From: an uncultured Lachnospiraceae bacterium
Lineage (GTDB): Bacteria; Bacillota_A; Clostridia; Lachnospirales; Lachnospiraceae
Length of the DNA: 6,027 nt
Direction of reading: 5' to 3'
Assembly: GCA_947177885.1 (NCBI GenBank)
Contig: CAMWWF010000191.1
Span: forward strand, 1-6,027
Shown: positions 1 through 5,886 of the stretch, piece by piece
Position numbering within the stretch: the first letter of the stretch is position 1
How the letters are laid out: every line of letters starts with the position of its first letter
Position numbers and translations under genes: made by a program
Notes under the pieces: model-generated
The model's database searches: none
Told to the model about the DNA's origin: nothing
The model's input: the letters and a program-made list of their open reading frames with translations, nothing else

Positions 1-2
1 GG

Positions 3-947
3 ATCCGTTCGGTTTTGGAGTATTACCTTGGAGAAAAATTGCCTGAAGACTGGGCATGGGAGGAGATCAAAGGATTTTATCCGGTGAATAATTCCAAAGG
101 GAAATTAACTTATAGGCAAAGGGATTTTATAGGGAAAGCCTGCGTCAGAAGAACACACTTTTTGTTGGGATTGGAGAATCAGGATAAGATCAATTTGATC
201 TTTCCATGGAGGCTGCTGGAGATGGATTGTCTGGCGTATGGGCGCGAACTGGAAACAATTAGTGAAGAGAATGGCCGTAACAGACGATTTTATGGAAAAA
301 ATGATGACTTTCTGTACCGTTATGGAAAAGAAGACCGTATAAAGCCGATACTGAATCTTACGCTTTACTGGGGGAAAGAGAATTGGGATGCCCCTTTGGC
401 GCTCAGGGAGATGATGGAGGATATCTCCAGGCTTCCCCTGAAATTACAGCAGCTGGCAGGAGATTACAAAATCCACGTCATTCATATGCGCCGGATTCCG
501 GAGAAAGCGTTTCAGGAAATGGATTCTGACTTGAGATATGTGTTAGGGCTTATGAAGCGCTCAGGTTCGCCTAAGAAATATAAGGAGTATATTCAGGAGA
601 ATAAGGAGTTTTTCAGCAGAATACCGGGAAATGTGTTCGATGTGATAGATGTGTGTACAAATATAAAGGATATTAGAGGGCATCTGAACTTTGAGATAAA
701 TCAGGAAAGTCAGGAGGAGGAAGCAGATATGTGTAAGGCGCTGGATGAAATTCAGAAAAATGCGGAGCAAAAAGGAATAAGAAAAGAGATCAAACAGGGT
801 AAAAAGGAAGGAATCCAAGAAGGAATCAGCAAAATGAACACTCTGATCCAGAGACTTCTTGCAGATGGAAAACAGGAGGAACTGGCTCAGGCAGCTGCAG
901 ATGCATTGTTTCGAAAGAAACTGTTTGCAGAGTATCATATTGAATGA
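3..947 (+). CDS. Rpn-family PD-(D/E)XK nuclease / putative transposase, 5'-truncated by the window edge
   Basis: The frame is open to the left edge. The first possible start, a TTG at 15, has no ribosome site before it, so the true start probably lies outside. Residue numbers below count from that TTG. The protein resembles the Rpn (recombination-promoting nuclease) / PDDEXK 'putative transposase' proteins that are multicopy in Lachnospiraceae. Family-like blocks are LLGLENQDKIN (50-60, holding the ENQ that takes the ExK-like catalytic place), a following FPWRLLEMD block (63-71), and LTLYWGKENWDAP (115-127). The last ~80 residues are acidic, then Lys/Gly/Glu-rich (KKEGIQEGISK), which is the usual coiled tail of the family. 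Known members act as DNA endonucleases that promote RecA-independent recombination; activity here is inferred. The N-terminal nuclease part is incomplete, so the first catalytic acidic residue cannot be checked. It ends with TGA at 945-947. No transposon ends were identified. Family assignment is fairly secure; function is not. Confidence 0.75.
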   Translation: MRSVLEYYLGEKLPEDWAWEEIKGFYPVNNSKGKLTYRQRDFIGKACVRRTHFLLGLENQDKINLIFPWRLLEMDCLAYGRELETISEENGRNRRFYGKNDDFLYRYGKEDRIKPILNLTLYWGKENWDAPLALREMMEDISRLPLKLQQLAGDYKIHVIHMRRIPEKAFQEMDSDLRYVLGLMKRSGSPKKYKEYIQENKEFFSRIPGNVFDVIDVCTNIKDIRGHLNFEINQESQEEEADMCKALDEIQKNAEQKGIRKEIKQGKKEGIQEGISKMNTLIQRLLADGKQEELAQAAADALFRKKLFAEYHIE

Positions 948-967
948 ACAGTGCTGCTAAGTGCCAT

Positions 968-1046
968 GTGATAAGGGCAAAGAAACCAATATGCTGATTC
1001 TTTTTTGTTTTGCCGAATGTCGTGATTCTTTGCCCTCACTGATCAC
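968..1046. repeat. Long-armed inverted repeat between the nuclease gene and the pyrG remnant
   Basis: GGGCAAAGAA at 975-984 is matched perfectly by TTCTTTGCCC at 1026-1035. Further out, GTGAT at 968-972 pairs with ATCAC at 1042-1046 across a small internal loop. The intervening ~41 bases are A/T-rich and contain a T-run at 1000-1007. They also allow a competing pairing of GGCAAA (976-981) with TTTGCC (1009-1014). Neither strand has a T-run straight after the outer right arm, so this is not a classical intrinsic terminator, although it lies between two converging 3' ends. It could be a bidirectional 3'-end structure, the end of a small mobile element, or a rearrangement scar. Confidence 0.45.
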
Positions 1047-1300
1047 AAAAGATTGCCATTCCTGTCTTTCAGCGCCGCCGCGATAAAGCCTCTGAACAGT
1101 GGATGCGGCCTGTTAGGACGGGATTTCAATTCAGGATGTCCCTGTGTGGCAACATAGAAAGGATGCTCTGTCAGCTCGCACATTTCCACGATCCGCCAGT
1201 TGGGAGAAGTACCGGAAAAGAGCAGACCTTTTTCGGTCAGGACTGCGCGGCAGTCTGACACAATGGATATGCCAGCACTGAAAACAGGCAGTATTTTCAT
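1043..1300 (-). pseudogene. pyrG: 3' remnant of CTP synthase (glutaminase domain C-terminus)
   Basis: An 85-codon minus-strand frame. From about residue 18 (near 1249) to its end it is plainly the C-terminus of CTP synthase: [13 protein letters not shown], then [13 protein letters not shown], then [19 protein letters not shown]. The HPE (H55, E57) matches the His/Glu of the class-I glutamine amidotransferase triad (E. coli His515/Glu517). The ~460 preceding residues of a normal ~535-residue PyrG are absent, including the whole ATP/UTP synthetase domain and the catalytic Cys. Decay is visible. SPDGR has become SPNWR and QxHPEF has become QGHPEL. Just upstream, a neighbouring frame reads HIHC where the family has HRHR, which fits a frameshifting deletion of about 11 bases near 1250-1270. 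The ATG at 1300 has no ribosome site, and in-frame TAA lies at 1316-1318. The fragment starts about 20 bases after the DUF1846 stop on the same strand. It is almost certainly non-functional, so a complete pyrG should exist elsewhere in the genome. Confidence 0.8.
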
Positions 1301-1320
1301 GTTGGCTTTGAATGGTTACA

Positions 1321-2796
1321 TCAATATTTTTTTCTGGAGGTCTGAACAGGTTCACTGGTCAGATCCACTCCCAGTTTTTTGAAGATTTTCACATCCACTT
1401 CGGAGAGCATGACGGAAGTGTGTACCTGACACCCCTTTAAATTAGGCAGCTGTTCCATGGCCTTTTCGGCATTGTCATCGCTGCAGGCCGCCAGGGAAAG
1501 GGCGATCAGCACCTCGTCGGTGTGCAGTCTGGGGTTTTTCCCGCCCAGATAGCGGACTTTTAAATCCTGGATCGGCGCAATGGCTTCCGGTTTGATCAGC
1601 TTTACATCATGGTCGATGCCGGCCAGATATTTTAAGGCATTCAGCAGCAGTGCCGCGGAGGCGCCCAGAAAGTCGGAGGTCTTGGAGGTGATGATCTGCT
1701 GGTCGGGAAGCTCGATGGCGGCAGTGGGCACACCCAGGTCCTCCGCACGCTGCTTGCATGCCAATGTGACTTTTCTGTCATCCGTGGAAATTTTTTCCTG
1801 TTTCATCAGGAGCTCGATCTTGTATAATTCGTTTTCCGAGGCGCCGTCCTGCACCATCTTGTTCAGAGTGGCATAGTAGCGTCGGATGATCTCCATACGG
1901 GAGGCCTCGCAGCAGGCTTCGTCGTCAATAATGCAGTTTCCCGCCATATTAACACCCATGTCGGTAGGGGACTTATATGGATTTTCACCATATATTCCCT
2001 CAAAAATAGCGTTTAGCACAGGGAATATCTCAATATCCCGGTTGTAATTTACGGCAGTTTCCCCATATGCCTCCAGGTGGAAAGGATCGATCATATTCAC
2101 ATCATTCAGGTCTGCAGTGGCAGCCTCATAGGCCAGATTAATGGGGTGCTTTAACGGAATATTCCAAATGGGAAAAGTTTCAAACTTTGCATAGCCGGCC
2201 TTGATTCCGCACAGATTATCATGGTAAAGCTGTGAGAGACAGGTGGCCATTTTGCCGCTTCCGGGTCCCGGAGCGGTGACTACTACCAGGGGTCTGGTGG
2301 TTTTGATGTAATCGTTTTTCCCAAAGCCGTCCCTGCTGACGATCAGGGGAATATTGGCGGGATAGCCCTCAATGGTATAGTGCAGATAGACTTTGATATT
2401 TTTCTTTTCCAGTTTGGCCTTGAACTGGTCGGCGCTGTTCTGGCCGGAGTAGTGTGTGATGACCACGCTGCCCACATAAAGTCCCTTCTGCTGAAACTCA
2501 TCCCTCAGGCGCAGTACATCCACATCATAAGTAATGCCCAGATCGCCTCTGACTTTGTTCTTTTCAATATCTGCGGCATTGATGACGATAACGATCTCCG
2601 CATAGTCCGAGAGCTGCATCAGCATACGCAGCTTGGAGTCGGGGGCAAAGCCGGGCAGCACACGGGAAGCGTGATAGTCGTCAAAAAGTTTGCCGCCGAA
2701 TTCCAGATAAAGCTTGTCCCCGAACTGGCTGATTCGTTCTTTGATATGTTCCGACTGCATTTTAAGATATTTTTCGTTATCGAAGCCTGTTTTCAT
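1321..2796 (-). CDS. DUF1846 / UPF0371 family protein, full length
   Basis: The 491-residue product has the normal length of the DUF1846 (UPF0371) family, which is conserved in Firmicutes and some Actinobacteria and has no firmly established biochemical role. Family blocks are EFGGKLFDDYHASRVLPGF (32-50), a Rossmann-like segment EIVIVINAADIEKNKVRGD (67-85), and the Gly-rich loop TAPGPGSGKMATCLSQL (174-190), which resembles a phosphate-binding P-loop. Also present are a conserved middle region around DPFHLEAYGETAVNYNRD (237-254) and the C-terminal LHTDEVLIALSLAAC (424-438). There is no signal peptide or membrane segment, so it is probably cytosolic. The ATG at 2796 is supported by GAGAGG (plus-strand 2802-2807) five bases upstream. 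The next element downstream on the same strand is the pyrG remnant, with no clear terminator between them. The gene diverges from ftsH. Family call is confident; nucleotide or metabolite binding is only an inference from the Gly-rich loop. Confidence 0.95.
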   Translation of the reverse strand: MKTGFDNEKYLKMQSEHIKERISQFGDKLYLEFGGKLFDDYHASRVLPGFAPDSKLRMLMQLSDYAEIVIVINAADIEKNKVRGDLGITYDVDVLRLRDEFQQKGLYVGSVVITHYSGQNSADQFKAKLEKKNIKVYLHYTIEGYPANIPLIVSRDGFGKNDYIKTTRPLVVVTAPGPGSGKMATCLSQLYHDNLCGIKAGYAKFETFPIWNIPLKHPINLAYEAATADLNDVNMIDPFHLEAYGETAVNYNRDIEIFPVLNAIFEGIYGENPYKSPTDMGVNMAGNCIIDDEACCEASRMEIIRRYYATLNKMVQDGASENELYKIELLMKQEKISTDDRKVTLACKQRAEDLGVPTAAIELPDQQIITSKTSDFLGASAALLLNALKYLAGIDHDVKLIKPEAIAPIQDLKVRYLGGKNPRLHTDEVLIALSLAACSDDNAEKAMEQLPNLKGCQVHTSVMLSEVDVKIFKKLGVDLTSEPVQTSRKKY

Positions 2797-2801
2797 GAGT
2801 A

Positions 2802-2807
2802 CCTCTC
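2802..2807 (-). promoter_or_regulatory. Ribosome binding site of the DUF1846 gene
   Basis: On the minus strand, AAGAGAGG sits five bases before the ATG at 2796. It is the best purine-rich site near the 5' end and fixes this start over downstream ATGs such as codon 13. Confidence 0.75.
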
Positions 2808-2832
2808 TTCTTATTTAAAATTGAATCGTCAG

Positions 2833-2885
2833 GTGTGCGTATTTGCGGGCCGTAATGCGAACTTACAAGTGCCGCGAAGACACAC
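2833..2885 (-). promoter_or_regulatory. Possible imperfect hairpin in the DUF1846 mRNA leader
   Basis: Nested complementary blocks occur at 2833-2837/2881-2885 (GTGTG/CACAC), 2845-2848/2872-2875 (GCGG/CCGC) and 2852-2855/2862-2865 (GTAA/TTAC). Small internal loops separate them and the apical loop has 6 bases. If the minus-strand promoter call is right, this lies mid-way through a ~190-base untranslated leader. Individual helices are short, so chance pairing is possible. I recognised no known riboswitch or ribosomal leader consensus. Confidence 0.25.
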
Positions 2886-2990
2886 TTTTTAACGGATAAA
2901 TAGGAACATTCCGGTATGCCGTTTCGTTCTGACTTGGCCGAAATGAAGAAGACAACACACCGATTTTGAGCAATAACAAATTATTTTCTT

Positions 2991-3019
2991 ATTCTACCAC
3001 AGTTTTTTTCATATTGGAA
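2991..3019 (-). promoter_or_regulatory. Candidate sigma-A promoter for the DUF1846 gene (extended -10)
   Basis: Read on the minus strand, TAGAAT (plus 2991-2996) is a good -10 preceded by TGG, giving the extended -10 form TGnTAGAAT. A weak -35, TTCCAA (plus 3014-3019), lies 17 bases further upstream. Transcription would start near 2984, about 190 bases before the DUF1846 ATG. This is a sequence match only. Confidence 0.5.
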
Positions 3020-3075
3020 TGGTAAAAAGTTTAGAAATCTTTAAGAGTTGGCATTCATTTTTCATACTTATGCTA

Positions 3076-3104
3076 TTGATTTATCAAATTATTATCTCTA
3101 TAAT
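3076..3104 (+). promoter_or_regulatory. Candidate sigma-A promoter for ftsH
   Basis: TTGATT (-35, 3076-3081) and a perfect TATAAT (-10, 3099-3104) are separated by 17 bases in strongly A/T-rich DNA. The predicted start is near 3111, giving a leader of about 117 bases. The -35 overlaps a small perfect inverted repeat, TTGAT-tt-ATCAA (3076-3087), which could be a protein-binding site but is short enough to be chance. Confidence 0.75.
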
Positions 3105-3135
3105 ATAATAGGTTTAGTGGAATTAACGGTTCAGT

Positions 3136-3179
3136 TCCCTGTACCCGAAAATGGCTCGTATAGGTTACATTTACAGGGA
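3136..3179 (+). promoter_or_regulatory. Stem-loop in the ftsH mRNA leader
   Basis: TCCCTGTA (3136-3143) and TACAGGGA (3172-3179) form a perfect 8-bp stem around a 28-base loop. They lie between the predicted transcription start and the ftsH ribosome site. No U-run follows, so it is not an intrinsic terminator. It might stabilise the mRNA or be bound by a regulator. No known family was recognised. Confidence 0.4.
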
Positions 3180-3218
3180 TGAATGGTTAGCAGGAACATA
3201 GATGAATAAAACAGAAAT

Positions 3219-3222
3219 GGAG
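3219..3222 (+). promoter_or_regulatory. Ribosome binding site of ftsH
   Basis: A GGAG core (3219-3222) lies five bases before the ATG at 3228. The match is modest but suitably placed. It supports this ATG over the one at codon 5 (3240), which has no comparable site. Confidence 0.6.
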
Positions 3223-3227
3223 TTACT

Positions 3228-5714
3228 ATGGACAATCAAATGAACCAATTCGATAACGGTGGGGGATATAACAACGGTAACCGTGGTTCCGGTGGTAATA
3301 ACGGCGGCAACGGTAACCAGCCGCCCCGTAAGCCGAATATTACCATGCTGGTACTGGCGGCTCTCAGCACTGTATTGATCGCTTTTATGCTGTGGAATAT
3401 GGTATTCGGCGGAACTGCCGCAGGGCAGGTGGTAAGCTATACCCAGTTTTTGCAGTATATCAGCGAGGGAAAGGTGGAAGCCGTAGAGGTACAGAGTACG
3501 GGGCAGATCCTTTTTACCCTGAAGAAAGAAGAGAATACTTCCGGCGGAGGTGCAGACGGATATCTGTTCTATCCTGCCAATACCGCTAAGACTTATTCCA
3601 CCATCTTAATGGAGGATCTGGATACTCTGACTTCAAGGCTGGAAGCACAGGGTGATATCGACGGCAGTCGTGTGCTCAGCGATAATTCGGGTCGTCTGCT
3701 GGATATTTTCCTGTATGTCGTTCTGCCGGTGATCCTGATGTGGGTTCTGTTAGGCGTGGTATTCCGTAAGATGGGCGGAAGCGGCGGTCCCATGGGTGTG
3801 GGAAAAAGCAATGCGAAGGTATATGTTCAGAAAGAGACAGGCGTTACCTTTAAGGATGTGGCAGGAGAGGACGAGGCAAAGGAATCTCTGGTGGAAGTAG
3901 TGGATTTCCTGCACAATCCCGGAAAATATTCCAAGATCGGAGCCAGACTTCCCAAGGGAGCCCTGCTGGTAGGACCTCCAGGTACCGGTAAGACTCTGCT
4001 TGCCAGAGCGGTGGCAGGTGAGGCTCATGTGCCTTTCTTTTCCCTGACAGGTTCCGATTTTATTGAGTTGTATGTGGGTGTGGGTGCAAGCCGTGTCCGC
4101 GATCTGTTCAAGGAAGCGAATAAGAATGCTCCCTGCATTATTTTTATTGACGAGATCGATGCCATCGGGCGCAGCCGTGATTCCAAGTACGGCGGCGGAA
4201 ACGAGGAGCGGGAGCAGACGTTGAACCAGCTGCTGTCCGAGATGGATGGTTTCGACAGCTCCAAGGGTATTCTGATCCTGGGTGCAACCAACCGCCCCGA
4301 GATTCTGGATAAGGCTCTGCTGCGCCCCGGCCGTTTCGACAGGCGTATTATTGTGGATAAGCCTGATCTGAAGGGGCGTGTGGAGATTTTAAAAGTGCAT
4401 TCCAAGGATGTTAAAATGGATGAGACGGTGGATCTGGATGCCATTGCTCTTGCCACCAGTGGTGCGGTGGGATCCGACCTCGCAAATATGATAAATGAAG
4501 CTGCCATCAATGCGGTCAAAGAGGGCAGGGAGTATGTCTGTCAGAAGGATCTGTTCGATGCAGTGGAGGTGGTTCTGGTAGGTAAGGAGAAGAAGGACCG
4601 TATCATGAGCAGGGAGGAACGCAAGATTGTCTCCTATCATGAGGTGGGTCACGCTCTGATCAGCGCTTTACAGAAGAACTCCGAACCGGTTCAGAAGATC
4701 ACCATTGTGCCCCGTACCATGGGAGCGCTGGGGTATGTCATGCATGTGCCTGAGGAGGAGAAGTACCTGAATACGGAGGCGGAGCTTCGGGATATGCTTG
4801 TGAGCCTGGTGGGTGGCCGCGCGGCGGAGGAAATCGTGTTTGAGACAGTGACCACCGGTGCCGCCAACGATATTGAGAAGGCAACGGACATTGCCCGCAA
4901 TATGGTGACCCGTTACGGTATGAGCAAGAAGTTCGGCCTTATGGGGCTGGCTACCATAGAGAGTCAGTATCTGGAGGGCAGGACGGCATTGAACTGTAGT
5001 GATTCCACAGCGGCGGAAATCGACGCCGAGGTGGTGGAGATCCTGAAAGAGAGTTATGAGAAAGCATTGGCACTGTTGGGTGAGAACAGAGAGCTGATGG
5101 ATAAGCTGGCAGAGTTCCTGATAGAGAAAGAGACCATCACAGGAAAGGAATTCATGCAGATCTTCCGCAGGGAGAAAGGGTTGCCCGATCCAAAGGACGA
5201 GAAGAAGGATGAGAATAAGACAGACGGGGGCAATGAGGACAGCGGCAAAGAGGATCAGGAGAGGTCATCTGTGGGGCAGGTGACGGAGGCAACCGGCGGG
5301 TCGGAAGTATCACAGAAGGAGATATCCCAATCGGTTCAGTCATCGCAGACGACACAAACGGACCAAACGGCTGAGCTGCTCCAGGCAGGACAATCAGACC
5401 AGTCAGCCGAATCGTCGCAGACGGCACAATCGTATCAGCCGGTCGAATATTCACAGGCAGGGCAATCGTATCAATCGGCTGAATCGTCGCAGACGGTACA
5501 ACCGGACCAACCGGTTGAACTGTCCCAGGCAGGGCGAACGGATCAATCGGCTGAACGATCCCAGGCAGAGCGATCAGACCAACAGGCACAGTCATTGCAG
5601 ATCACTCGGTCAGACCAACCGACAGAATCGTCACAGGGAAACCGGTCAGATCAGGCGACGCAATCGTCAGAAGGCTCTGTGGGCAGATTTTCCAATCGCA
5701 GGCTGGATGACTAG
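3228..5714 (+). CDS. ftsH: ATP-dependent zinc metalloprotease FtsH with an extended repeat-bearing C-terminus
   Basis: FtsH is a hexameric membrane-anchored AAA+ protease that extracts and degrades misfolded membrane proteins and selected cytosolic regulators. Order along the 828 residues: a Gly/Asn-rich cytosolic N-tail (9-30), transmembrane helix 1 (about 38-60), an external domain (61-156), and transmembrane helix 2 (about 157-179). The AAA+ module has Walker A GPPGTGKT (249-256), pore loop YVGVG (Y282 where E. coli has Phe), Walker B IIFIDEID (304-311) and a second region of homology with arginine fingers R366 and R369. The M41 peptidase has HEVGH (471-475) with the third zinc ligand D548 in GAANDIE. 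All key residues are intact, so an active enzyme is expected. The normal family end falls near residue 650. Beyond it come a Lys/Glu/Asp-rich linker (655-680) and ten 12-residue repeats (698-817), making the protein ~180 residues longer than E. coli or B. subtilis FtsH. It has its own promoter and leader and diverges from DUF1846. The usual tilS-hpt neighbours are absent. Confidence 0.97.
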   Translation: MDNQMNQFDNGGGYNNGNRGSGGNNGGNGNQPPRKPNITMLVLAALSTVLIAFMLWNMVFGGTAAGQVVSYTQFLQYISEGKVEAVEVQSTGQILFTLKKEENTSGGGADGYLFYPANTAKTYSTILMEDLDTLTSRLEAQGDIDGSRVLSDNSGRLLDIFLYVVLPVILMWVLLGVVFRKMGGSGGPMGVGKSNAKVYVQKETGVTFKDVAGEDEAKESLVEVVDFLHNPGKYSKIGARLPKGALLVGPPGTGKTLLARAVAGEAHVPFFSLTGSDFIELYVGVGASRVRDLFKEANKNAPCIIFIDEIDAIGRSRDSKYGGGNEEREQTLNQLLSEMDGFDSSKGILILGATNRPEILDKALLRPGRFDRRIIVDKPDLKGRVEILKVHSKDVKMDETVDLDAIALATSGAVGSDLANMINEAAINAVKEGREYVCQKDLFDAVEVVLVGKEKKDRIMSREERKIVSYHEVGHALISALQKNSEPVQKITIVPRTMGALGYVMHVPEEEKYLNTEAELRDMLVSLVGGRAAEEIVFETVTTGAANDIEKATDIARNMVTRYGMSKKFGLMGLATIESQYLEGRTALNCSDSTAAEIDAEVVEILKESYEKALALLGENRELMDKLAEFLIEKETITGKEFMQIFRREKGLPDPKDEKKDENKTDGGNEDSGKEDQERSSVGQVTEATGGSEVSQKEISQSVQSSQTTQTDQTAELLQAGQSDQSAESSQTAQSYQPVEYSQAGQSYQSAESSQTVQPDQPVELSQAGRTDQSAERSQAERSDQQAQSLQITRSDQPTESSQGNRSDQATQSSEGSVGRFSNRRLDD
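5319..5678 (+). repeat. Ten tandem 36-bp repeats encoding a 12-residue Gln/Ser-rich motif in the FtsH tail
   Basis: The array is exactly 10 x 36 bp, in frame, covering FtsH residues 698-817. The consensus unit is roughly [Q/R]-S-[D/Y]-Q-[S/P]-[A/V]-E-x-S-Q-[A/T]-x. Examples are QSDQSAESSQTA, QSYQPVEYSQAG, QSYQSAESSQTV and QPDQPVELSQAG. Gln at position 4 is invariant. Units 3-6 alternate between an S-A-E-S-S-Q-T type and a P-V-E-x-S-Q-A-G type, so there is a higher-order 72-bp period. Units 7-10 begin with Arg instead of Gln, a CAA/CAG to CGA/CGG change. Ser codons are mainly TCA/TCG and Gln mixes CAA/CAG, unlike the catalytic core. This fits tandem duplication followed by divergence. The segment should be disordered and cytosolic. 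Confidence 0.9.
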
Positions 5715-5785
5715 CGGATACGTATCTCTGTCAGAAGGCCGGGCAGGACGGTATTTTCCGTAAAATGCATTTTCAAACACGCTTT

Positions 5786-5825
5786 AAGGCGGCTGTCACT
5801 ATCTGCGGTAGTGGCGGCCGCTTTT
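5786..5825 (+). terminator. ftsH: Stem-loop terminator candidate after ftsH
   Basis: A 16-bp stem pairs 5786-5801 with 5809-5824 around a 7-base loop. Three of the pairs are G-U wobbles, and these hold only in the plus-strand RNA, so the structure points to plus-strand transcription, the direction of ftsH. A run of four Ts (5822-5825) ends the structure; the tract is short, so termination may be incomplete. It lies about 70 bases after the ftsH stop and 60 before the next start. Confidence 0.75.
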
Positions 5826-5872
5826 CTGACAAAAGTCAAAGAATGGAACAACAGGAATACATTATAATCATC

Positions 5873-5878
5873 AGGAGG
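5873..5878 (+). promoter_or_regulatory. Consensus ribosome binding site of the aminopeptidase gene
   Basis: A perfect AGGAGG lies eight bases before the ATG at 5887. It fixes that start and predicts efficient translation. Confidence 0.9.
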
Positions 5879-5886
5879 CATAAAAA

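Larger units (their letters stand above)
2797..3227. other. Divergent intergenic region between DUF1846 and ftsH
   Basis: These 431 bases hold no credible gene on either strand. The half near DUF1846 (2820-2960) is of mixed composition and would be the leader of the minus-strand transcript. The centre (2970-3110) is very A/T-rich and holds one candidate promoter in each direction. The half near ftsH (3112-3227) would be its leader and contains a perfect 8-bp stem. I saw no CIRCE (HrcA) or CtsR-type heat-shock operator and recognised no riboswitch class. Confidence 0.7.

Noticed and set aside
1..6. GGATCC (BamHI site) exactly at the window start
   Set aside because: It could mark a cloning boundary, but another GGATCC lies inside ftsH (around 4470), and a window edge is not biological evidence.
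1279..1299. 6-bp A/T hairpin (TGAAAA/TTTTCA) after the DUF1846 stop as a possible minus-strand terminator
   Set aside because: The stem is short and weak and no T-run follows on the minus strand.
2380..2892. 170-codon plus-strand frame overlapping the 5' part of DUF1846
   Set aside because: It is a shadow of the conserved minus-strand DUF1846 gene, and its product resembles no recognised family.
5152..5595. Long minus-strand open frame opposite the FtsH tail, itself apparently repetitive (Pro/Ile/Val-rich 12-residue units)
   Set aside because: The 36-bp repeat is a multiple of three, so any stop-free antisense frame repeats as well. The sense strand is a clear continuation of ftsH, and no ribosome site supports the antisense start.
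5666..5739. 10-bp direct repeat GTCAGAAGGC at 5666-5675 and 5730-5739, straddling the ftsH stop
   Set aside because: Similarity outside the 10 bp is patchy and the spacing (64) is not a multiple of the 36-bp period, so it is not a clear continuation of the array.
5762..5773. Perfect 12-bp palindrome AAAATGCATTTT downstream of ftsH
   Set aside because: It is A/T-rich, with no loop for an RNA hairpin, no second copy in the window and no known operator match. Chance is adequate.
5863..5868. Perfect TATAAT just upstream of the aminopeptidase gene
   Set aside because: A start 6-8 bases downstream would fall inside the AGGAGG at 5873-5878 and remove the ribosome site. No reasonable -35 lies 16-18 bases upstream.
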